Below are positions 13,759-17,149 of a stretch of 17,149 bases of DNA, in pieces. This DNA comes from Polyangiaceae bacterium. Lineage in GTDB: Bacteria; Myxococcota; Polyangia; Polyangiales; Polyangiaceae. The notes beneath the pieces were generated by a model. It made no database searches and was not told where the DNA came from. It saw only the letters and a program-made list of their open reading frames with translations. The stretch spans positions 1-17,149 of the forward strand of contig JAICTU010000165.1 of assembly GCA_025936205.1 (NCBI GenBank), read 5' to 3'. Position 1 is the stretch's first letter, and each line of letters opens with the position of its first letter. The position numbers were made by a program, and so were the translations under genes.

Positions 13759-14748
13759 ATGGAACATCGCAGGCTGGGAAAAAACGGGGTTTGGGTCAGT
13801 CCCTTGTGCCTCGGGACGATGAACTTTGGCTGGCACACGAGCGAGAAGGACAGCCATGCGCTGATGGATCAGGCGCTGGATCTGGGCATCAACTTCTTTG
13901 ATACCGCGGATGTCTACGGGTGGTCGGTGGCGCGCGGCGCCACGGAAGAGATCATCGGGCGCTGGTTGGCGCAGGGCGGCCGCCGTGACTCGGTGGTGCT
14001 GGCGACGAAGGTCTACAACTTGATGTCGCGCCCGGGGCTCAAGCCCGAGCCCAACCGCGATCGGCGCTGCCTGTCCGCGATGAAGATCATCCGCCACTGC
14101 GAGGACAGCCTGAAGCGCCTGAAGACGGATGTGATCGACATCTACCAGATGCACCACGTCGACCGCGAGTGCCCCTGGGAAGAGATCTGGCAAGCGATGG
14201 ACACGCTGCGCACGCAGGGCAAAATCATCTACGTCGCCTCCAGCAACTTCGCCGGCTGGGACATCGCACAGGCCAACGAGATCGCCAAGCAGCGCTTCTT
14301 GCTGCCCATGGTCAGCGAACAGAGCATCTACCATCTGGACAACCGCATGGTGGAGCTGGAGGTCATCCCCGCTTGCCGCAGCTACGGCATGGGGCTCATC
14401 CCCTGGAGCCCGCTCGGTGGCGGTCTGCTCGGCGGCGCGCTGAAGAAGCGCGCGGAAGGGCGGCGCGCCGGCGACGACTTCGAAAAGAAGGTCGATCAGA
14501 AGCGCGACAAGCTGCAGGCCTTCGAGGGCTTGTGCGCGGAGCTCGGGGAAGAGCCCGCCAACGTGGCGCTCGCCTGGCTGCTCCACAACCCGGTCGTGAC
14601 GGCGCCGATCATCGGGCCGCGCACCGCCGATCAGCTGAAGGGCGCGCTGCGCGCCACCGAGCTGAAGCTGGAGCAGGGCACATTGGATCGGCTGGACGCG
14701 ATCTTCCCGGGCCCCGGCGGCGAAGCACCCAAGGCCTACGCCTGGTAG
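13759..14748 (+). CDS. Aldo/keto reductase, NADP-dependent oxidoreductase
   Basis: This 329-residue protein fits the full (beta/alpha)8 aldo/keto reductase length. The catalytic tetrad is visible: Asp48 (FFDTADVYG), Tyr53, Lys84 (ATKVY) and His132 (IDIYQMHHVD). The cofactor end shows SNFAGWD at about 182-188, IPWSPLGGGLLGG near 215-227, and the APIIGPRTADQL stretch near the C-terminus that binds the adenosine 2'-phosphate in this family. It resembles the open-chain, YajO/Tas-like soluble group that reduces aldehydes and ketones; the real substrate cannot be read from sequence. The start is ATG 13759, with no clear Shine-Dalgarno in front. It lies 52 nt after the PEGA gene but with its own TTGACA, so it may be independent of the kinase operon. 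It converges with the cytochrome gene 24 nt away. Confidence 0.9.
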   Translation: MEHRRLGKNGVWVSPLCLGTMNFGWHTSEKDSHALMDQALDLGINFFDTADVYGWSVARGATEEIIGRWLAQGGRRDSVVLATKVYNLMSRPGLKPEPNRDRRCLSAMKIIRHCEDSLKRLKTDVIDIYQMHHVDRECPWEEIWQAMDTLRTQGKIIYVASSNFAGWDIAQANEIAKQRFLLPMVSEQSIYHLDNRMVELEVIPACRSYGMGLIPWSPLGGGLLGGALKKRAEGRRAGDDFEKKVDQKRDKLQAFEGLCAELGEEPANVALAWLLHNPVVTAPIIGPRTADQLKGALRATELKLEQGTLDRLDAIFPGPGGEAPKAYAW

Positions 14749-14749
14749 C

Positions 14750-14769
14750 GGGCTCTCCAGCCAGAGCTC
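14750..14769. terminator. Candidate shared terminator between convergent reductase and cytochrome genes
   Basis: GGGCTCT (14750-14756) pairs with AGAGCTC (14763-14769), using one G-U pair, around a 6-nt loop. It fills most of the 24-nt gap between the two stop codons (14748 and 14773). No T-tract flanks it on either side. Confidence 0.4.
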
Positions 14770-14772
14770 TCG

Positions 14773-15912
14773 TCAGCGCCCTGGCAGCGATGCAATCCAC
14801 CCGCGCAGCAGGTCCAGATACTCTGTGTCCACCGCATTTCGGAGTAGCGGCGGCATCCGCATGCGCGGGTCGGTACTCGCGACACGCAGTACCATCAGCG
14901 ATCGGTCGGGATCGCCAGGCGTGATCAAGCGCAAACCATCCGATCGGGGACCGGCGTACGACTCGGCATCGAGCACCCCCTGTTTCGCGAGCGTCGTCGA
15001 GTAGCGCGCATCCCAGGAGGGGATCGGCGAATCGGCGTTGTGGCACATGGAGCAATTGCTGTCCCAGTAGGAGCGGATCCGTCGCTCGACGGGCTGGCTC
15101 TGGTCGCTCAGGTTGGCGAGGCTCGGGTGGTCGCTCCTGGACCCCACGCCGATCGAGCGATCGAACAGCCCGAGCTGTTCCCACGTGCTGAGTTGATTGG
15201 CAACGAAGGGTTCGCCTGCGCCGCCCGTGTACTCGAAATCGCCGTTCAGCTGCGCGGTACGCGGCCCCAGCGCGCCACCCGCCACATCCGAATGGCAGCG
15301 GGCGCAGTCGCCCTGCGCGGGAAATGAATACGTCTGAGGGCGCAGAGTACCGTCGGCGCCGACGATCTCGAGGACCTCGTCATGACTGTCGCGCCGCAAC
15401 TCGGCGTCCGTCTGCGCAGCATTCCAGACGTAGCTGAGGCCGTAGAAGCCGCCTCCGGCAGCCGCCACCAGAAAGCGCGTCTCGAGGCGCCGGAGCTCGT
15501 CCGGATGCCGCTCGTCCAGCGCCATGTCGAACTCTTTCACGAACACCGTCCCCTCCGGGTAGGTCCAGGCCCCCAGCTCCGAGAAGCCGATCTTTGTGCC
15601 CGCGGGTAGCGCCATCCAACGTTGCTTGCGCGCGCCATCGCTGAAGAGCGGGCTCTGCACGGAATAGGGCAGCAGTCCCGGCGCCGGCTGTAGCGAGAGT
15701 ACGTCTGTAAAGCCCAAGGTCTGGCTGAGCAGCCGCGGACTATTGGCCCAGTTTTCAGCGCGCTCCGGAAAACCCAGAAACGCAGGGGTCCCCTCCGCCA
15801 CACCAGGCAGGTCCGGTCCGAGGATGACGGTCTGATCCGGCCCATCCGAACATGCGACCATCAGCAAGCCGATGGCAGCAAGACACGGGCAGTTTGCAGC
15901 CTGCCGCTCCAT
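14773..15912 (-). CDS. Di-haem c-type cytochrome lipoprotein, SO_2930-like family
   Basis: The protein has 379 residues. The N-terminus is a lipoprotein signal with Cys21 (LLMVACSD), so the mature protein should be lipid-anchored in the envelope. Two haem c sites are present, CARCH at 203-207 and CSMCH at 287-291, and Met353 in MRMPP is a likely axial ligand. The block from about 60 to 200 (GLLPYSVQSPLFSDGARKQRWMALP, WTYPEGTVFVKEF, ETRFLV, YVWNAAQTDA) matches what I remember of the SO_2930-type di-haem family, whose members are extracytoplasmic electron-transfer proteins of uncertain partner. The start is ATG 15912 with AAGGAG about 8 nt upstream. Just beyond lies a perfect 9-bp inverted repeat. 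It lies downstream of the PD40 gene on the same strand, 167 nt away. Confidence 0.87.
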   Translation of the reverse strand: MERQAANCPCLAAIGLLMVACSDGPDQTVILGPDLPGVAEGTPAFLGFPERAENWANSPRLLSQTLGFTDVLSLQPAPGLLPYSVQSPLFSDGARKQRWMALPAGTKIGFSELGAWTYPEGTVFVKEFDMALDERHPDELRRLETRFLVAAAGGGFYGLSYVWNAAQTDAELRRDSHDEVLEIVGADGTLRPQTYSFPAQGDCARCHSDVAGGALGPRTAQLNGDFEYTGGAGEPFVANQLSTWEQLGLFDRSIGVGSRSDHPSLANLSDQSQPVERRIRSYWDSNCSMCHNADSPIPSWDARYSTTLAKQGVLDAESYAGPRSDGLRLITPGDPDRSLMVLRVASTDPRMRMPPLLRNAVDTEYLDLLRGWIASLPGR

Positions 15913-15935
15913 TGCACTCTCCTTCCAAACCTTGC

Positions 15936-15956
15936 CAGGATCGTCTCACGATCCTG
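15936..15956 (-). promoter_or_regulatory. Perfect 9-bp inverted repeat upstream of the cytochrome gene
   Basis: CAGGATCGT (15936-15944) and ACGATCCTG (15948-15956) flank a 3-nt centre, 24 nt before the cytochrome ATG and just ahead of its AAGGAG. The symmetry and position fit an operator or a leader hairpin that could mask the ribosome-binding site region. A second small hairpin, GCCCA (15985-15989) with TGGGC (15996-16000), lies 30 nt further upstream. Confidence 0.4.
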
Positions 15957-16042
15957 CTCTGCGCGACATCGAGAAGGCGCCTGCGCCCACAAAAATGGGC
16001 CCGTGACAGAAAAGGAATCCGCCGCAACTGGCAGACGTCACC

Positions 16043-16069
16043 CGCTCATTTCATGAGCGCCTCTGGCGC
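16043..16069 (-). terminator. Overlapping alternative hairpins 3' of the PD40 gene
   Basis: CGCTCAT (16043-16049) pairs with ATGAGCG (16053-16059), a 7-bp stem with a 3-nt loop. GCGCC (16057-16061) pairs with GGCGC (16065-16069). The two share GCG at 16057-16059 and cannot form together. They begin 10 nt after the PD40 stop codon, in a position fitting a transcript end, but no U-tract follows. Confidence 0.35.
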
Positions 16070-16079
16070 GGCCTGCTCG

Positions 16080-17149
16080 TCAACGGACGATGACGGGCGG
16101 GCGCGGCGGGATCACGAACTCGTCGAAGGCCGGGGTCAGGTTGCTGGTTTGCACGGGAGCGACCGTCGGCGGATCCGCGTTCGGGTCCGTGATCTCGAAG
16201 CTCTGATTCCAGAGATACATGGCGGGATAGGTCTTCAGAGCGCCGCTGGCGTCTTCGACCACGGTGGCCAGGTACAGCTGCGAGGCAGCACCCTGACCGA
16301 GCCGGAACGGCGACTGTCGCGCCGACGAGAACAGCAGGAAGTAGTACTTCTTGCCCGCATTCGGCGTGCCGTCGGGGCCGCTGCGCACGGTCGGTGACCA
16401 CTTGGGCCAGCTGTTGAGCACGCCGGGGCTCTTCTCGCCCGTGCAGGCGGGGGGATCGTTGGCGGCCAGGCGCGTGGGCGTGCCGCCCGCGGCTGGGATC
16501 ACGTAAATCTCGCCGCGAGCGTTGTAGTAGTACTTCTGGCCCTGACGGTCCTCGACGCGATTGAACGCGATGTAGCGATCGTCGGCGGAGAAGTCCGGAT
16601 AGTATTCGCCGACTCCCGCCGTGCTCGCCCCGGGTACTGCCGTCGCGGGTCCACCCTGCCCGCCGTTGTAGGGCACGGTGTAAATATCGGCTTCGCCATT
16701 GTTGTCATCACCGAGGCGCCCGTCGGAAGTGCTGGTGGTGGAGGTGTACGCGATGGTCGTGCCGTCATGGCTCCAGTCGGGCGTGACCGCCCCGCGCGTG
16801 TCTCCGGTGCGCGGGATCACGCCCCAGCCGGTGCCCTTGGCGCCGATCATGGCCGTGCCTACGCCCTTCTCGTATTGGTTGCCGTCGAGCGGCGGTACGG
16901 TGCCCTCAGCGGCCAGATTGATCCAGATCAACAGATCCTTGCCGGTCTTGTCGTTGATCTCTGTGAACGCCATGTCCCGCTCCGGCTGGTTCTGATTGGG
17001 CGTGAAGGTGTCATTCATCGCGTTGCGCGGGCCCGCCGACGTGACGAGCGTGCGCTTGCCGGTGGCCCAATCCCCGCGCGAGGTCGTCGAGACGCCGAGC
17101 CAGGGCATCTGCAGCAGGAAGGCGCCAAACGGCGTGACGTCCGTGGGAC
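16080..17149 (-). CDS. PD40/TolB-like beta-propeller protein (5' end outside the window)
   Basis: The frame is open to the right edge, so the N-terminus is missing; an internal ATG at 17108 is not the likely start because sense codons continue through it. At least 356 residues are present. Repeated PD40 propeller motifs are visible: AVTPDWSHDGTTIAYTS, EYYPDFSADDRYIAFNRV and NSWPKWSPT. A C-terminal block follows: KKYYFLLFSSARQS, SQLYLATVV, YPAMYLWNQ and LTPAFDEFVIPP. The motifs resemble the TolB C-terminal propeller but no TolB N-domain can be seen here. I recognise the C-terminal block from uncharacterised, probably exported myxobacterial proteins. It ends TGA at 16080-16082, upstream of the di-haem lipoprotein, and the two could share a transcript. 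Confidence 0.8.
   Translation of the reverse strand, partial: PTDVTPFGAFLLQMPWLGVSTTSRGDWATGKRTLVTSAGPRNAMNDTFTPNQNQPERDMAFTEINDKTGKDLLIWINLAAEGTVPPLDGNQYEKGVGTAMIGAKGTGWGVIPRTGDTRGAVTPDWSHDGTTIAYTSTTSTSDGRLGDDNNGEADIYTVPYNGGQGGPATAVPGASTAGVGEYYPDFSADDRYIAFNRVEDRQGQKYYYNARGEIYVIPAAGGTPTRLAANDPPACTGEKSPGVLNSWPKWSPTVRSGPDGTPNAGKKYYFLLFSSARQSPFRLGQGAASQLYLATVVEDASGALKTYPAMYLWNQSFEITDPNADPPTVAPVQTSNLTPAFDEFVIPPRPPVIVR

Noticed and set aside
1..17149. CRISPR array, insertion sequence, toxin-antitoxin or phage defence system
   Set aside because: There are no regularly spaced repeats, no transposase or nuclease motifs, no target-site duplications and no unassigned small gene pair. Composition is even across the window.

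Overview
The window is about 17 kb of very GC-rich DNA with dense gene packing and strong G/C bias at third codon positions. It carries a Hanks-type Ser/Thr kinase with a transmembrane anchor and a Pro/Ala-rich tail, two TPR/PEGA-domain envelope proteins, a STAS-like protein of a type I associate with myxobacteria, and an ether-lipid-type FAD oxidase. Together these point to a myxobacterium (Myxococcota), most likely the Polyangiales/Sorangiineae side. This placement is an inference from gene content. I see no transposase, integrase, CRISPR array, tRNA or rRNA, and nothing that marks a recent insertion.

Layout. (1) 1-438 (+): C-terminal end of a low-complexity protein that begins outside the window. 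(2) 620-8609 (-), read from right to left: an aspartate 1-decarboxylase of the PanP type; a two-gene heterodimeric ABC exporter whose genes overlap by 4 nt; an extended-SDR oxidoreductase; and a secreted TPR/PEGA protein. (3) 8774-14748 (+): an alkylglycerone-phosphate-synthase-like FAD oxidase, divergent from panP; a small STAS-like protein; a Ser/Thr kinase overlapping by 4 nt with a second TPR/PEGA protein; and an aldo/keto reductase. (4) 14773-17149 (-): a di-haem c-type lipoprotein, preceded by a PD40/TolB-like beta-propeller protein that runs off the right edge.

How the genes may work together. The clearest functional units are the ABC pair and the kinase-PEGA pair. In the ABC pair the catalytic residues are split so that one ATP site is degenerate and the other canonical. 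In the kinase-PEGA pair ATGA coupling joins a membrane kinase to an envelope protein. The two PEGA proteins (620-1729 and 12624-13706) are unlinked paralogues with the same architecture: export signal, TPR helices, one PEGA domain, two transmembrane segments, and a Cys-containing tail ending in Gly-X-Phe. PanP would supply beta-alanine for pantothenate and CoA, and the AGPS-like oxidase would act in ether-lipid synthesis. They share a divergent promoter region but no obvious pathway.

No gap between genes exceeds 300 bases. The gaps are nevertheless rich in perfect inverted repeats: around 561-602, 2894-2906, 2981-3046, 6807-6838, 8734-8751, 10902-10928, 13723-13748, 14750-14769, 15936-15956 and 16043-16069. 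Those at convergent or 3' ends look like U-tract-free terminators. Those just upstream of starts are operator or 5'-UTR candidates. I did not find a clear undescribed multi-gene system. The least understood parts are the kinase-PEGA module and the STAS-like protein next to it.
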